This document shows positions 27,604 through 36,545 of a stretch of 64,000 bases of DNA, piece after piece (positions within the stretch are counted from its first letter, which is position 1; every line of letters starts with the position of its first letter). The notes under the pieces are model-generated. The model was not told where the DNA came from. It made no database searches and saw only the letters and a list, made by a program, of their open reading frames with translations. The position numbers and the translations under genes were made by a program. Source of the DNA: Bradyrhizobium sp. SZCCHNS1050. Its GTDB lineage: Bacteria; Pseudomonadota; Alphaproteobacteria; Rhizobiales; Xanthobacteraceae. The DNA lies in contig NZ_JAUETR010000002.1 in NCBI RefSeq assembly GCF_032484785.1, forward strand, positions 806,001 through 870,000, read 5' to 3'.

Positions 27604-28752
27604 ATGGACTTGATCACCACCACCGCGGACCTCGCAGCCGCCTGCGCCCGCCTCGCCCGCCACCCGGTCGTCACCGTCGATACCGAGTTCCTGCGGGAAA
27701 CCACCTACTATCCCCTGCTCTGCGTCGTGCAGATGGCGAGCCCGGACGAGGCCGTGGTGATCGATGCGCTGGCCGAGGGCATCGATCTCAAAGCCTTCTT
27801 CGAGCTGATGGCGAACGAAAAGGTCCTCAAGGTCTTCCACGCCGCCCGCCAGGACATCGAGATCATCTGGCACCGCGCCGGCATCGTGCCGCATCCGATC
27901 TTCGACACCCAGGTCGCCGCGATGGTGCTGGGGTATGGCGACAGCATCGCCTATGACCAACTGGTCGAACGCATCACCGGCCATCGCCCCGACAAGACCC
28001 ACCGCTTCACCGACTGGTCGCGCCGGCCGCTGACCAAGGAGCAGGCGCACTACGCCGAGGCCGACGTCACCCATCTGCGCGACGTGTTCGCCGCGCTCGA
28101 TGCCGATCTGAAGAAGCGCGGGCGCAGTGACTGGGTCAGCGAGGAGATGGAGATCCTGACCTCGCCGAAGACCTACGACTTCCACCCCGAGCGCGCCTGG
28201 GAGCGGCTGAAGACCCGCGTCCGCAAGCCGAAGGAATTGGCCGTGTTGATCGAGGTCGCGGCCTGGCGCGAGCAGGAGGCGCAGAGCCGCGACGTGCCGC
28301 GCAGCCGCGTGATGAAGGACGACGCGGTCGGCGACATCGCCACCCATGCCCCGACAACGATCGAGAAGCTCGGCAATCTGCGCTCGCTGCCCAAGGGCTT
28401 CGAGCGCTCCAAATGGGGCTCCGACATCGTTGCCGCCGTGCAGCGCGGCCTAGCGCGCGATCTCGCCGCCCTGCCCAAGCTGGAAAAGCCGCGCAACAAC
28501 TCCAACGGTGCTGCGATCGTCGAGCTGCTCAAGGTCCTGCTGCGCATGACCTCGGAACGCCACGCCGTGGCGAGCAAGGTCATCGCCACCGTCGACGATC
28601 TCGAGCAGATCGCCGCCGATGACAATGCCGACGTTGCTGCGCTGCAGGGCTGGCGCCGCGAGCTGTTCGGCGAGGCCGCGCTCGCGCTAAAGCACGGCAA
28701 GCTCGCACTCGCCATCGAGAAGGGCCGCGTCGTCCGGGTCGACCGGGCCTGA
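27604..28752 (+). CDS. rnd: ribonuclease D
   Basis: 382 residues. The DEDD 3'-5' exonuclease domain spans about residues 5-165: Exo [11 protein letters not shown] (Asp, Glu), Exo [15 protein letters not shown] (Asp), and Exo [16 protein letters not shown] (Tyr, Asp). An HRDC region follows ([28 protein letters not shown]), and a second helical HRDC-like part forms the C-terminus. It trims the 3' ends of tRNA precursors and other small RNAs. Length and motif spacing are normal. Confidence 0.96.
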   Translation: MDLITTTADLAAACARLARHPVVTVDTEFLRETTYYPLLCVVQMASPDEAVVIDALAEGIDLKAFFELMANEKVLKVFHAARQDIEIIWHRAGIVPHPIFDTQVAAMVLGYGDSIAYDQLVERITGHRPDKTHRFTDWSRRPLTKEQAHYAEADVTHLRDVFAALDADLKKRGRSDWVSEEMEILTSPKTYDFHPERAWERLKTRVRKPKELAVLIEVAAWREQEAQSRDVPRSRVMKDDAVGDIATHAPTTIEKLGNLRSLPKGFERSKWGSDIVAAVQRGLARDLAALPKLEKPRNNSNGAAIVELLKVLLRMTSERHAVASKVIATVDDLEQIAADDNADVAALQGWRRELFGEAALALKHGKLALAIEKGRVVRVDRA

Positions 28753-28842
28753 TCGGCGTCGCAGCGGCTCTGGCCGGCTGCGTCTTCCCGAGTCTGCCGA
28801 GTTGATTGCAGCAGGCGGCACGGGTGGTCATGATGCCGCCCA

Positions 28843-29010
28843 TCATTCGGCGCTGGTCTGCCCCCTCAACTCCGCCTCGATTGTCTGGGACACCTCAACC
28901 AGAGCCATCGAAAGGATGTAGGCGCTGGTCGGCAGATTGAGCTGGCGCGCCTTTGCGATGGCTGCCCGGAGGCTGCTCGCCAGCTCTTTGAGCTCTTCCT
29001 CTCGGGTCAT
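28843..29010 (-). CDS. small helical protein, unknown
   Basis: 55 residues from ATG 29010: MTREEELKELASSLRAAIAKARQ, then LNLPTSAYILSMALVEVSQTIEAEL. Two amphipathic helices are likely, with a conserved-looking 'P-T-S-A-Y-I-L-S-M-A' turn that often occurs in small rhizobial regulatory or oligomerisation peptides. The coding frame is much better than the opposite strand here. It starts 28 bp from the divergent 29039 gene, so the two share a promoter region. Confidence 0.55.
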   Translation of the reverse strand: MTREEELKELASSLRAAIAKARQLNLPTSAYILSMALVEVSQTIEAELRGQTSAE

Positions 29011-29038
29011 GTCGTGGTCTCGGTCCTGGAGCTGCCGC

Positions 29039-29215
29039 GTGAGCAAAGACGATTGCGAACCGCCGGAACAGAGGCTGCTGCGGCTGCTCAGCGAGAATCC
29101 GGTCGACCTGCACGTCGTCGAGGCCCTTCGCCTCGTCGTCGCGTTCAACAAGATCAGCGATCCGGCCGATCGCCGTATGATTATCGATCTGGCCGAACGA
29201 CTCGCCTCAGGATGA
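29039..29215 (+). CDS. small helical protein, unknown
   Basis: 58 residues from a GTG at 29039, with GGAG about 9 bases upstream. It contains NPVDLHVVEALRLVVAFNKISDPADRRMIIDLAERLAS, a single long helical unit. The 'I-x-x-x-x-D-R-x-x-I-I-x-L-A-E' end is reminiscent of the dimerisation tails seen after helix-turn-helix domains, but no HTH is present. It is divergent from the 55-residue gene and ends 21 bp before the stop of the pseudo-hydrolase gene (convergent). Confidence 0.5.
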   Translation: MSKDDCEPPEQRLLRLLSENPVDLHVVEALRLVVAFNKISDPADRRMIIDLAERLASG

Positions 29216-29236
29216 TACCGCCAATAGCCGCCGCGG

Positions 29237-29815
29237 TCACACCGCGAGCCGGCCGCCGGCGCCGATAAGCTCGGCGCTGTCGAGGACGCCGGCAAAATTG
29301 CCGATCACCTTGGTTACAACCAGCTTGTACAACGCGGCGTCGCCGGCGCAGGCCTGCCGGCAGGCGACGGCGTCTCCGATCACCTGATAGCGGTGACTGC
29401 GGTGAAAGCCGTCCACCACCGTCGAGAGGATCGTCTCGTCCAGCGAGAAGCCGAGCAGCACGCAGCGCATGCTGCGCATGTTCGCCATGTACTCGGCGAA
29501 CCGGGCCGAGCTATAGGCCGAGGGCAGTGGATGCTCGAACGCGAGCTCCCCCGGCGTTGGCTTGAAATCCGGAAGCCAGTTCGTCAGGTTGGAGGCCGGG
29601 TTGAACCAGGCTGCCTGTGCGATCCGCTTGAGATGGACGACCGGCCACAGGTTGTCGCGCCAGAGCGCGATCAACTGCCGGCACAGCGCCATGACGACGT
29701 CGCCATCGGCGATCAGATGCCTGCGTCCCTCGGCGAGATATTCGCACTGCAGATCGGCGCAGACGAGAACAGGCGGATCCGCCTCGGTGGCACCGAACAG
29801 ATCTCGGCCCGTCAT
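29237..29815 (-). CDS. isochorismatase-fold (cysteine hydrolase-like) protein lacking the catalytic Cys
   Basis: 192 residues; ATG 29815 overlaps the upstream stop (TGATG). The fold is recognisable: LVCADLQCEYL supplies the first-strand Asp 21 and VVHLKR the Lys 63. MRCVLLGFSLDETILSTVVDGF and YQVIGDAVACR match the segment that normally reads G-x-x-T-D-x-C-V-x-x-T. At the nucleophile position the residue is Thr 128 (LDETIL), not Cys. The protein is therefore probably not a hydrolase of the usual kind; it may be a ligand-binding or regulatory partner. It is the last gene of a three-gene operon behind a divergent LysR gene. Confidence 0.65.
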   Translation of the reverse strand: MTGRDLFGATEADPPVLVCADLQCEYLAEGRRHLIADGDVVMALCRQLIALWRDNLWPVVHLKRIAQAAWFNPASNLTNWLPDFKPTPGELAFEHPLPSAYSSARFAEYMANMRSMRCVLLGFSLDETILSTVVDGFHRSHRYQVIGDAVACRQACAGDAALYKLVVTKVIGNFAGVLDSAELIGAGGRLAV

Positions 29816-30438
29816 CACGGTCTCGCTGCGGCGAAGTCGTGCAAGGGCGACGATGCCGGCCGGCCGGCCGAGAGATCGAGCACACCCGGCCGATCCCAGT
29901 CGCCTTCCGGACGAATGATCATGTAGGGATCGCTGTCGAGCGTGATCGCATCGTCGCACGGCTCGAGGTCCAGCACCATCTCCGTGTAGGAGAAGTCGGA
30001 GAATGTAAGCTTGCGATTATGGCCGAGCGGCTTGGCGCCGAAATGCGCCCAGAAATCGACGAGACGATCCTGCGCGTGGCCATAGGCCTTCTTGAAGCCC
30101 TTTCGCCTGCAATAGTCGAGAGCCTCGCGAACCAGCTTGAACGACAGCCGCGAACGCCGGTACTGATGGCGCACCGCCAGCCGCTCGACCTTGGCGAAGT
30201 CGCCGAAGAAGCGCACGCGTACGCATCCCGCCGGCTCCTTGCCGACGAAACCGAGGAAGTGGGCTGCAACCAGATCGTTGCCGTCGAACTCCTCCTCCAT
30301 GGGACAATCCTGCTCGGTCAGGTAGACCGCCGAGCGGATCGCGGTAACGAGCATGAGGTCATTCGGATCGCGCGCGATGCGCACCGTGATCGCGCGGGGA
30401 TTTGTCTTTGCCGCCCTGGCCGAACTAATGCTGTGCAT
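29815..30438 (-). CDS. GNAT-family N-acetyltransferase
   Basis: 207 residues; ATG 30438 lies inside the end of the upstream gene (14-bp overlap). GNAT features: an N-terminal region with AIRSAVYLTEQDCPMEEEFDGND, beta-4 motif GCVRVRFFGDFAKVERLAV, acetyl-CoA loop RRSRLSFKLVREALDYCRRKG (Q/R-x-x-G-x-G/A is modified to RRSRLS), and AYGHAQDRLVDFWAHFGAKPLG as the last conserved segment. A C-terminal tail of about 50 residues is extra. The acyl acceptor is unknown. The arrangement with the neighbouring genes suggests a common pathway. Confidence 0.78.
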   Translation of the reverse strand: MHSISSARAAKTNPRAITVRIARDPNDLMLVTAIRSAVYLTEQDCPMEEEFDGNDLVAAHFLGFVGKEPAGCVRVRFFGDFAKVERLAVRHQYRRSRLSFKLVREALDYCRRKGFKKAYGHAQDRLVDFWAHFGAKPLGHNRKLTFSDFSYTEMVLDLEPCDDAITLDSDPYMIIRPEGDWDRPGVLDLSAGRPASSPLHDFAAARP

Positions 30439-31066
30439 CCGCAATGCTCCCTTGTTCGAAACCCTTCATCGACTGGATCGAAGGCGCGATCATCTCGGGC
30501 ATCCGGTTCCACGGCCGCTGATACCACCAGAGATCGGGCTGAAAGCTCGGCACCGGCGTGAAGCCGAGCGCGCCGAGAAACGCGCGCCCTTCCGGACTCG
30601 ATGGTTGCGCATAGTAATCGGCGGCGCGAAATCTCGCGCCTTGCAGCGCCTGCGCGACATTGCCGAGACCGATCGCTCCTCGCCCTTGCGCGACGAGCGC
30701 CCAGACATAGATGGCGGCTACGTCTTCGTCCGGCCGCGCCAGAAATCTGCGCGGCGGATCATTCAAATTGAACTCATCCAGGAGCAACGCATCGAGGCCT
30801 GAGCAGTTGAGATAGAGGAAGGCGATGCCGCCGAGCAGGTTCCTGCCGCGGTAGAGCGCGAAGATCGAGTCCGGATCGTGCCGCAAGAACTCCGCAAGCT
30901 CGTGTTCTGAGGCACGAACGCCCGGTATTTCCCGGCGTGCGAGCGCCGTGAGCTCGCCGAGCCGATCGGGCGTGACCGCCTGAGCCGCGACCCGATCCGT
31001 CCGCGGCAGCGCGTCGAGCTGATGTCGCAGCGTGAATTCTGTGCTTCCGCGGTGAGGGTTCTGCAT
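30425..31066 (-). CDS. GNAT-like protein, first gene of the operon, unknown substrate
   Basis: 213 residues from ATG 31066. The mid-part resembles a GNAT core: AEFLRHDPDSIFALYRGRNLLGGIAFLYLN, then AAIYVWALVAQGRGAIGLGNVAQAL, where an acetyl-CoA loop would be expected. A C-terminal block with FLGALGFTPVPSFQPDLWWYQRP ends like many GNAT strands. The family is not clear. It is translationally overlapped with the next GNAT gene, and its start is 55 bp from the divergent LysR-type gene. Confidence 0.55.
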   Translation of the reverse strand: MQNPHRGSTEFTLRHQLDALPRTDRVAAQAVTPDRLGELTALARREIPGVRASEHELAEFLRHDPDSIFALYRGRNLLGGIAFLYLNCSGLDALLLDEFNLNDPPRRFLARPDEDVAAIYVWALVAQGRGAIGLGNVAQALQGARFRAADYYAQPSSPEGRAFLGALGFTPVPSFQPDLWWYQRPWNRMPEMIAPSIQSMKGFEQGSIADAQH

Positions 31067-31121
31067 CTATGTTTCCAGCTTGGCTTTGATGACGTCATCA
31101 TACTTGTCGGAGCTGGAGTGT

Positions 31122-32165
31122 ATGCGGCAACATTTGCATCGGGGTGCTGCATCCACGCAGCGCAGGAAGTCTGACGAAACGCTTAACCCCTCATGGGAGG
31201 ATTTGAGAGCATTTCTGCTCTGTACGCGTCACCGCAGCTTCCGAAACGCGGCGGATGTTCTCGGACTGACCGGCACAACCCTGATGCGCAAGATCGACCG
31301 GCTCGAGGAAGAGCTCGGATGCAAGCTCTTCATCCGTGATCAATCCGGCTTGTCGCTCAGTGACGAGGGACGATCGTTGCTGTTCGACGTCGAGCAGATG
31401 GAGCGGCTGAGCTTCAACATCTTCCGGCGCGCTTCGCTGTCGACCGACACTCAGGGGTCGGTGCGCGTCGCCGTGACCGAAGGCCCCGGCAATTTCTGGA
31501 TCCTGCCGCGACTGATCGATTTCCAGAAGACCTATCGCAGGATCACCGTCGATCTGAGCTGCGCGATGCAGCAGGCCGACGTGTCGCGGCTGGAGGCTGA
31601 CATCTCGATCCAGTTCGAACGGCCGACCAACCCTGACGTGATCGTTGCAAAGCTCGGCCGTCTGCACATCTACGGCTTCGTGTCGGAAGCCTATCGCGAC
31701 GCGCATGGACTGCCGACATCGCTGGCGGAGCTCAAGGATCATCGCATCATCAAGCAGCACGGCGTGCAGCTCGACGAGACCGGCTATGCGCGCATCCTCG
31801 GCTTGGAGTCCCTCGAAGGCATCGTCGGCATCTCAACCAATTCGAGCGTTGCCGTGCTTTACGCGGTCGAGCGCGGCGCCGGCATCGGCTTTCTGCCGAC
31901 CTCGGCGGTCGCGCTCGGGGCGCCGCTCGTTCCTGTCGATCTCGGCATCAACTACCACATGGATCTGTGGCTGACCTATCACAAGGAGTTTCGCAACTCC
32001 GACCGGCACAAGGTCGTCATCGACTGGTTGAAGCGCATCTTCGATCCGAAGGTCCACGCCTGCTTCCGGGACGAGTTCATCCATCCGCTGAATCTCGTGC
32101 CGCTGATGGCGCCCGCGCGGGATGTCGTCGGCTTCAACGGCTACGTCGCGCCGAAACCCGTATGA
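31122..32165 (+). CDS. LysR-family transcriptional regulator
   Basis: 347 residues; ATG 31122 with GGAG about 5 bases upstream is preferred over 31080. The winged HTH is at about 20-80: WEDLRAFLLCTRHRSFRNAADVLGLTGTTLMRKIDRLEEELGCKLFIRDQSGLSL. The effector domain begins at about 105 (GSVRVAVTEGPGNFWILPRLIDFQK) and is of normal length, with a tail of roughly 30 extra residues. Divergent placement next to the GNAT/GNAT/pseudo-hydrolase operon strongly suggests that it controls that operon. Confidence 0.9.
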   Translation: MRQHLHRGAASTQRRKSDETLNPSWEDLRAFLLCTRHRSFRNAADVLGLTGTTLMRKIDRLEEELGCKLFIRDQSGLSLSDEGRSLLFDVEQMERLSFNIFRRASLSTDTQGSVRVAVTEGPGNFWILPRLIDFQKTYRRITVDLSCAMQQADVSRLEADISIQFERPTNPDVIVAKLGRLHIYGFVSEAYRDAHGLPTSLAELKDHRIIKQHGVQLDETGYARILGLESLEGIVGISTNSSVAVLYAVERGAGIGFLPTSAVALGAPLVPVDLGINYHMDLWLTYHKEFRNSDRHKVVIDWLKRIFDPKVHACFRDEFIHPLNLVPLMAPARDVVGFNGYVAPKPV

Positions 32166-32169
32166 GGAG

Positions 32170-33315
32170 CTACCATTTGAGCTCGACGCCGAGCGTGCCC
32201 TGATGCGATTGCAGCACCGAGCGAAGCTTCGCATCGTAGTTGAGATAGAGGCGTGCCGTTCGATTCAGGGATAGCGACAGTGCCGCGCCGGCGTCGGCGC
32301 CGTAGCGGCCCTCGCCAAGGCCCTGCAGCGTGATGCTCTGCGGACCGAGGCTGACGGTCACCGCGCCGAGATTCTGGCTGAAATTGTCGACCAGCTTGCC
32401 ATAGGCCGAGACGTCGAGGATCTTGCCGTCGACGATGAAGTAGCGGCCGAACTCGGCGCCGACGAGAACGCGGGCGCGCTCCAGCGAGGTACCGCTGACC
32501 GACAGCGGATCGAGCCCGCCCGCCTCCTGGAATGCCGCCGTCGTGGCGCGCGTGTATTCGAAGGCAAGCTTCGGAACGATCCGGCTCTCACCGATGCTCC
32601 AGTAGTAGTCAAGCTCGCTCAGCACGCCCGTGATGTGGGCGCCGTAGACCGACGTCGCCGTACCGAGGCTGGTGTCGCGCCGCGCACTGATCCCGCCGAA
32701 GCCATGGACGACCGCGATCGCCCAGGTCCAGGGTCCCTGGTCGACCGAGGCGTTGAACCCGAACTGTGTGAGATCGAGCGTCGCCGCTTGCAGCGCCAGC
32801 GGCAAATCGACCCAGGTCCGGCTCTGGTCGACGGATAGTCCGACATTCACGCCCGGCATGAGACGCATGCCGATACCGGCGACGCCGCCCCAAGTCGTCC
32901 TCTTGTCGCCGACGAAGTCGCCTTGCGCATTGCTGCGGACGGTTGCGCCATACATCTCGCCCCAGGTCCGGAACCGAGGCTGTTCCGAAGCCTCCGGCGC
33001 GCCGCCGCCGCCGGGATTGCTCCGCGGCAGCCGGGTGGCGCCCTGCGTGACCTGAGTACCGAGCCGTTCGAGGAAGCTCGAGCCGAGATCGAGCACGGTT
33101 CGGCCGGCCGAGCGTTCGGAACTGATCGCGCCCGGTGCAGGACTGGGCAGCGGGCTCGGCGTTGGCGTCGGGCTTGCGGCGATGCTCGGCAGGCTGGCCT
33201 GCGCGGCGCACGGCGAAGAAGCGGCGACCAAACCGAGCCCGCCGATGAGCAGCATCGCCCCGGATGCGCCGCTGCGCATTCGCCAACCCAGCCTGGCCTG
33301 AGACGCCCCGCGCAT
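32170..33315 (-). CDS. outer-membrane autotransporter-type beta-barrel protein without passenger
   Basis: 381 residues with a signal region (AMLLIGGLGLVAASSPCAAQA), a Pro/Ser-rich linker, then a beta-barrel of about 260 residues with alternating hydrophobic strands. These include GGVAGIGMRLMPGVNVGLSVDQS, ELDYYWSIGESRIVPKLAFEYT and RARVLVGAEFGRYFI. It ends in HQGTLGVELKW, a typical outer-membrane terminal strand closing on an aromatic residue. It resembles the translocator domain of type V secretion proteins, but has no passenger region. It may be a free-standing porin-like or adhesin-anchor protein. Confidence 0.75.
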   Translation of the reverse strand: MRGASQARLGWRMRSGASGAMLLIGGLGLVAASSPCAAQASLPSIAASPTPTPSPLPSPAPGAISSERSAGRTVLDLGSSFLERLGTQVTQGATRLPRSNPGGGGAPEASEQPRFRTWGEMYGATVRSNAQGDFVGDKRTTWGGVAGIGMRLMPGVNVGLSVDQSRTWVDLPLALQAATLDLTQFGFNASVDQGPWTWAIAVVHGFGGISARRDTSLGTATSVYGAHITGVLSELDYYWSIGESRIVPKLAFEYTRATTAAFQEAGGLDPLSVSGTSLERARVLVGAEFGRYFIVDGKILDVSAYGKLVDNFSQNLGAVTVSLGPQSITLQGLGEGRYGADAGAALSLSLNRTARLYLNYDAKLRSVLQSHQGTLGVELKW

Positions 33316-33681
33316 CGATGCCCCGTTCGCCGCCCGCTCAAATTCGCTTCAATATTGCAGCGATGTTCTGCCCGCAGTTCCCGATCGCGGTCAATGAGGA
33401 TTGCCATGTCGCGGCTGCCCTGCAAGGATTTGTGGTTCCAGCGCCACAAGCCACGCAGTTGCAGCAGCAGCCGGCGACGCGACGCCGCGACGCGTTCTCA
33501 TCAGTCCGCCAACCTTGATATCGGCGGAAAATCGTGTTGCAATCTCCCGTACAATCGGATTGGCCGTTCGACTGTGCGTTTCGCGACTTCGGAAATTGAG
33601 CAGATCCCGGGAAGCCCGTTTGTGGCGTGGCACGCGCGAGCGTGGCCGCGTCTTTTTTTCGTCTAGACGAAGGAGACAGCG
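33316..33681. other. divergent intergenic region with long cold-shock leader
   Basis: 366 bp separate the barrel gene from cspA. The stretch is noncoding on both strands and AT-rich near 33520-33600. The long untranslated leader before the cold-shock gene is consistent with the regulatory leader known for cspA-type mRNAs, although no hairpin could be verified by eye. Confidence 0.4.
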
Positions 33682-33891
33682 ATGCCGACCTACAAGGGCA
33701 GCGTGAAGTGGTTCAACCCGACCAAGGGATATGGCTTCATCAAACCGGCTGGCGGAGACAAGGACGTGTTCGTCCACATCTCGGCCGTGGAGCGTGCTGG
33801 ACTGACCACGCTCAACGAGAACCAGACGATCGAATATGATCTGGTGGAGAGCCGCGGCAAGACGTCGGCAGAGAACCTGAAGCTCTCGTGA
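33682..33891 (+). CDS. cspA: cold-shock DNA/RNA-binding protein
   Basis: 69 residues, ATG 33682 with GAAGGAGA. It is a single cold-shock domain with RNP1 KGYGFIKPA and RNP2 VFVHISAV (canonical KGFGFI and VFVHFS). It opens with YKGSVKWFNPTKGYGF and ends in NLKLS. It binds single-stranded nucleic acid as an RNA chaperone and transcription anti-terminator. The length is typical. The gene is followed by a clear intrinsic terminator. Confidence 0.96.
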   Translation: MPTYKGSVKWFNPTKGYGFIKPAGGDKDVFVHISAVERAGLTTLNENQTIEYDLVESRGKTSAENLKLS

Positions 33892-33998
33892 GCATCGTCC
33901 CGGCGGAGGGCGCCACAGCGCGGGTTCGTAAACCAACTCACGAGCTCCGCGTCACGCTCGCTCGCCGCGGATGATCAGACTTCGTCAGCCTTGATGTA

Positions 33999-34023
33999 CC
34001 CCGGCCCCGCCGGGGATTTTTTT
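33999..34023 (+). terminator. intrinsic terminator after the cold-shock gene
   Basis: A 6-bp GC stem CCCCGG (33999-34004) / CCGGGG (34010-34015) with a 5-base loop is followed by A and seven Ts (34017-34023). It ends just before the convergent purN stop. Confidence 0.9.
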
Positions 34024-34036
34024 CGTCCGGCGACAG

Positions 34037-34690
34037 CTACCGGACGACGGGCCAGATCAGCGCGTGATCGCCCTGCTCCACGGACGACGTCCGGCAGAGA
34101 TCGCCTTCGAGCCGCACGAGGCCCTTGGCCAGCAGCTTCAGCGCCTCGGGATAGATGCGATGCTCGACGCCGAGAATGCGCGTCGACAGGGTGTCCGGCG
34201 TATCGTCGTCCCTGACCACGACCGCGCCCTGCATCACGATCGGACCAGCATCCGTCTCCGGAATGACGAAATGCACGGTGGCGCCTGACAGCTTGACGCC
34301 GGCACGCAGCGCCTGGCCGTGCGGATCAAGGCCGGGGAACGATGGCAGCAGCGACGGATGAATGTTCAGCATCCTGCCATACCAGCGCTGCACGAACTCC
34401 GCCGTGAACAGGCGCATGAATCCGGCCAGGCAGATGATCTCGATGCCGCGTGCATCGAGCGCCTGCTGCAGTCTGGCTTCGAACCCTGCGCGGTCCTTGC
34501 CGAACGGCTTGCTCTCGATGATTTCGATCGCGACGCCGCTTTCCTGCGCTTTCTGCAGTCCGGCCGCATCGGCTCGGTTGGAGATCACGATGGCGACCTC
34601 GGCCGGAAAATCCGGCTGCGCCGCCGCGTGGATCAGCGCGGCCATGTTGGACCCACGGCCCGAGATCAGGATGGCGACGCGGCGCTTCAT
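34037..34690 (-). CDS. purN: phosphoribosylglycinamide formyltransferase 1
   Basis: 217 residues. It opens with RVAILISGRGSNMAALIHAA, the GAR-binding loop of PurN. The folate-site block is CLAGFMRLFTAEFVQRWYGRMLNIHPSLLPSFPG (catalytic Asn/His in NIHPS), and the Asp appears in VIPETDAGPIV. The enzyme formylates GAR using 10-formyl-THF in purine biosynthesis. It follows purM on the same strand with a 13-bp gap, a classic purMN pair. Confidence 0.97.
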   Translation of the reverse strand: MKRRVAILISGRGSNMAALIHAAAQPDFPAEVAIVISNRADAAGLQKAQESGVAIEIIESKPFGKDRAGFEARLQQALDARGIEIICLAGFMRLFTAEFVQRWYGRMLNIHPSLLPSFPGLDPHGQALRAGVKLSGATVHFVIPETDAGPIVMQGAVVVRDDDTPDTLSTRILGVEHRIYPEALKLLAKGLVRLEGDLCRTSSVEQGDHALIWPVVR

Positions 34691-34703
34691 CGGCTCACTC
34701 GTC

Positions 34704-35777
34704 TCACAGAGCCAGATCGAGGGCGCCGGTGTAGATCACGCGCTCGTCGCCTGTCGCAGCAACGACCTCGCCGAGCCGTGCGACGTGCTCGCCATTCGCG
34801 GTGAACACCTCGATGACGGCATCGACGGCCTCGGCCTTGACGATCGCGATCATGCCGATCCCGCAATTGAAGGTGCGCAAGAGCTCGCGCTCTGCAATGC
34901 CACCCTGCTCCGCCAGCCATTTGAAGACCGGCAGCACCGGCAGGCCCGTCAGGTCAATCGAGACGCCGAGATGCTTCGGCAGCACGCGCGGAATGTTGTC
35001 GGTGAAGCCGCCGCCCGTGATGTGTGCGAGCCCCTTCACCGCACCGGTCTCGCGGATGGCGCGAAGGCACGACTTCACATAGAGCCGGGTCGGCGTCAGC
35101 AGCGCCGCGCCGAGAGTCAGGACCGGCGCGAACGGGGCCGGCGCATCGAAGCCGAGGCCGGACTGGGCGACGATCTTACGCACCAGCGAATAGCCGTTGG
35201 AGTGGACGCCGGAGGATGCGAGCCCCAGCACCACGTCACCGGCCGCGATGTCGGGAGACGGCAGCAGCGTCCCACGTTCCGCCGCGCCGACCGCGAAACC
35301 GGCAAGATCGTAGTCGCCGTCCTTGTAGAGGCCCGGCATTTCCGCGGTCTCACCGCCGATCAGCGCGCAGCCGGATTCCCGGCAGCCTTCGGCGACACCG
35401 GCGACGATCGACGCCGTCGCCTCCGGGTCGAGCTTGCCGCACGCAAAGTAGTCGAGGAAGAACAGCGGCTCGGCGCCCTGCACGACGAGATCGTTGACCG
35501 ACATGGCGACTAGGTCGATGCCGATGCCGCCATGCAGCCCGGTCTCGATCGCGATCTTCACCTTGGTGCCGACGCCGTCGGTTGCCGCGACCAGCACCGG
35601 ATCCTTGAATCCGGCGGCCTTGAGGTCGAACAGGCCGCCAAAGCCGCCGATCTCGGCATCCGCGCCGGCGCGGGCGGTTGCGCGCACCATGGGCTTGATC
35701 AGATCGACCAGACGGTTTCCGGCATCGATATCGACGCCCGAATCTGCATAAGTGAGCCCGTTCTTGCGCTCGGTCAT
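34704..35777 (-). CDS. purM: phosphoribosylformylglycinamidine cyclo-ligase (AIR synthetase)
   Basis: 357 residues, ATG 35777. The opening [21 protein letters not shown] and the ATP/Mg part ([53 protein letters not shown]) are standard PurM. The later [11 protein letters not shown] is the C-terminal domain signature. It makes AIR from FGAM in purine synthesis. It is the first gene of the purMN operon and is divergent from the CDP-alcohol phosphatidyltransferase gene. Confidence 0.97.
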   Translation of the reverse strand: MTERKNGLTYADSGVDIDAGNRLVDLIKPMVRATARAGADAEIGGFGGLFDLKAAGFKDPVLVAATDGVGTKVKIAIETGLHGGIGIDLVAMSVNDLVVQGAEPLFFLDYFACGKLDPEATASIVAGVAEGCRESGCALIGGETAEMPGLYKDGDYDLAGFAVGAAERGTLLPSPDIAAGDVVLGLASSGVHSNGYSLVRKIVAQSGLGFDAPAPFAPVLTLGAALLTPTRLYVKSCLRAIRETGAVKGLAHITGGGFTDNIPRVLPKHLGVSIDLTGLPVLPVFKWLAEQGGIAERELLRTFNCGIGMIAIVKAEAVDAVIEVFTANGEHVARLGEVVAATGDERVIYTGALDLAL

Positions 35778-35933
35778 GGTAAAAACCCCTAATCTGGCCG
35801 CTGGTTACGTCGGAATCCGGCCGCGCGCAATGGCTCGCAAGGGGCTCGTCCCCATACTATCTAGGAACGGACCGGTTCGCCCTGTTTCGGAATCGGATTG
35901 TCTTTTGATCGAGTCGTCGTCGGGACCCGCTGC

Positions 35934-36488
35934 GTGACCATTCCCCACAGTATCCCCAATCTGATCACGCTGGGTCGAATCCTGCTGGTTCCGATCGTCG
36001 TCTGGGCCATTGCGGCCGGCCAGATGGAGATCGCATTTCTGGTCTTCGTGGTCGCGGGGGTGAGCGACGCCGTGGACGGCTTCCTGGCCAAGCGCTTCAA
36101 CCTGCGGTCCGAGTTGGGAGCGCTGCTCGATCCTCTCGCCGACAAGGCGCTGCTGGTCTCGATCTTCGTCACGCTTGGCATCTGGGGCGCGATCCCGCGC
36201 TGGATCGTGATCCTGGTGGTCTCGCGCGACATCATGATCGTCTCGGCGGTGATCGTGTCCTGGCTGTTCGACCGGCCGGTCGCGATGAAGCCATTGATGG
36301 TGTCCAAGCTGAACACGGTCGCCCAGGTGGGATTCGCGGCGCTCGTGCTGGCCTCGCTCAGCTTCGGCTTCGAGCCCCAGCCCTACGATGTGGTGCTGAT
36401 GGTGCTGGTCACCGTCTTTACCCTCGTGTCGGTCGGGCTGTATCTCGTCGACTGGGTGCGCCACATGAGCACCATCGAGGTCCGGTGA
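35934..36488 (+). CDS. CDP-alcohol phosphatidyltransferase family membrane protein
   Basis: 184 residues from a GTG at 35934 (TTG 35898 is possible but less likely). The sequence starts IPNLITLGRILLVPIVVWAI. The active-site motif is DAVDGFLAKRFNLRSELGALLDPLADK, matching D-x2-D-G-x2-A-x9-G-x3-D-x3-D with Lys in place of the usual Arg after Ala. Several transmembrane helices follow. It transfers a phosphoalcohol from a CDP-activated donor, as in phosphatidylglycerophosphate or cardiolipin-type synthesis. The exact product is uncertain. hdaA follows about 60 bp downstream. Confidence 0.85.
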   Translation: MTIPHSIPNLITLGRILLVPIVVWAIAAGQMEIAFLVFVVAGVSDAVDGFLAKRFNLRSELGALLDPLADKALLVSIFVTLGIWGAIPRWIVILVVSRDIMIVSAVIVSWLFDRPVAMKPLMVSKLNTVAQVGFAALVLASLSFGFEPQPYDVVLMVLVTVFTLVSVGLYLVDWVRHMSTIEVR

Positions 36489-36545
36489 TCCTCCGCGGAG
36501 GGCCGTCCCGACCTCACGCACCACACGATACGGAGCAATTCGATC

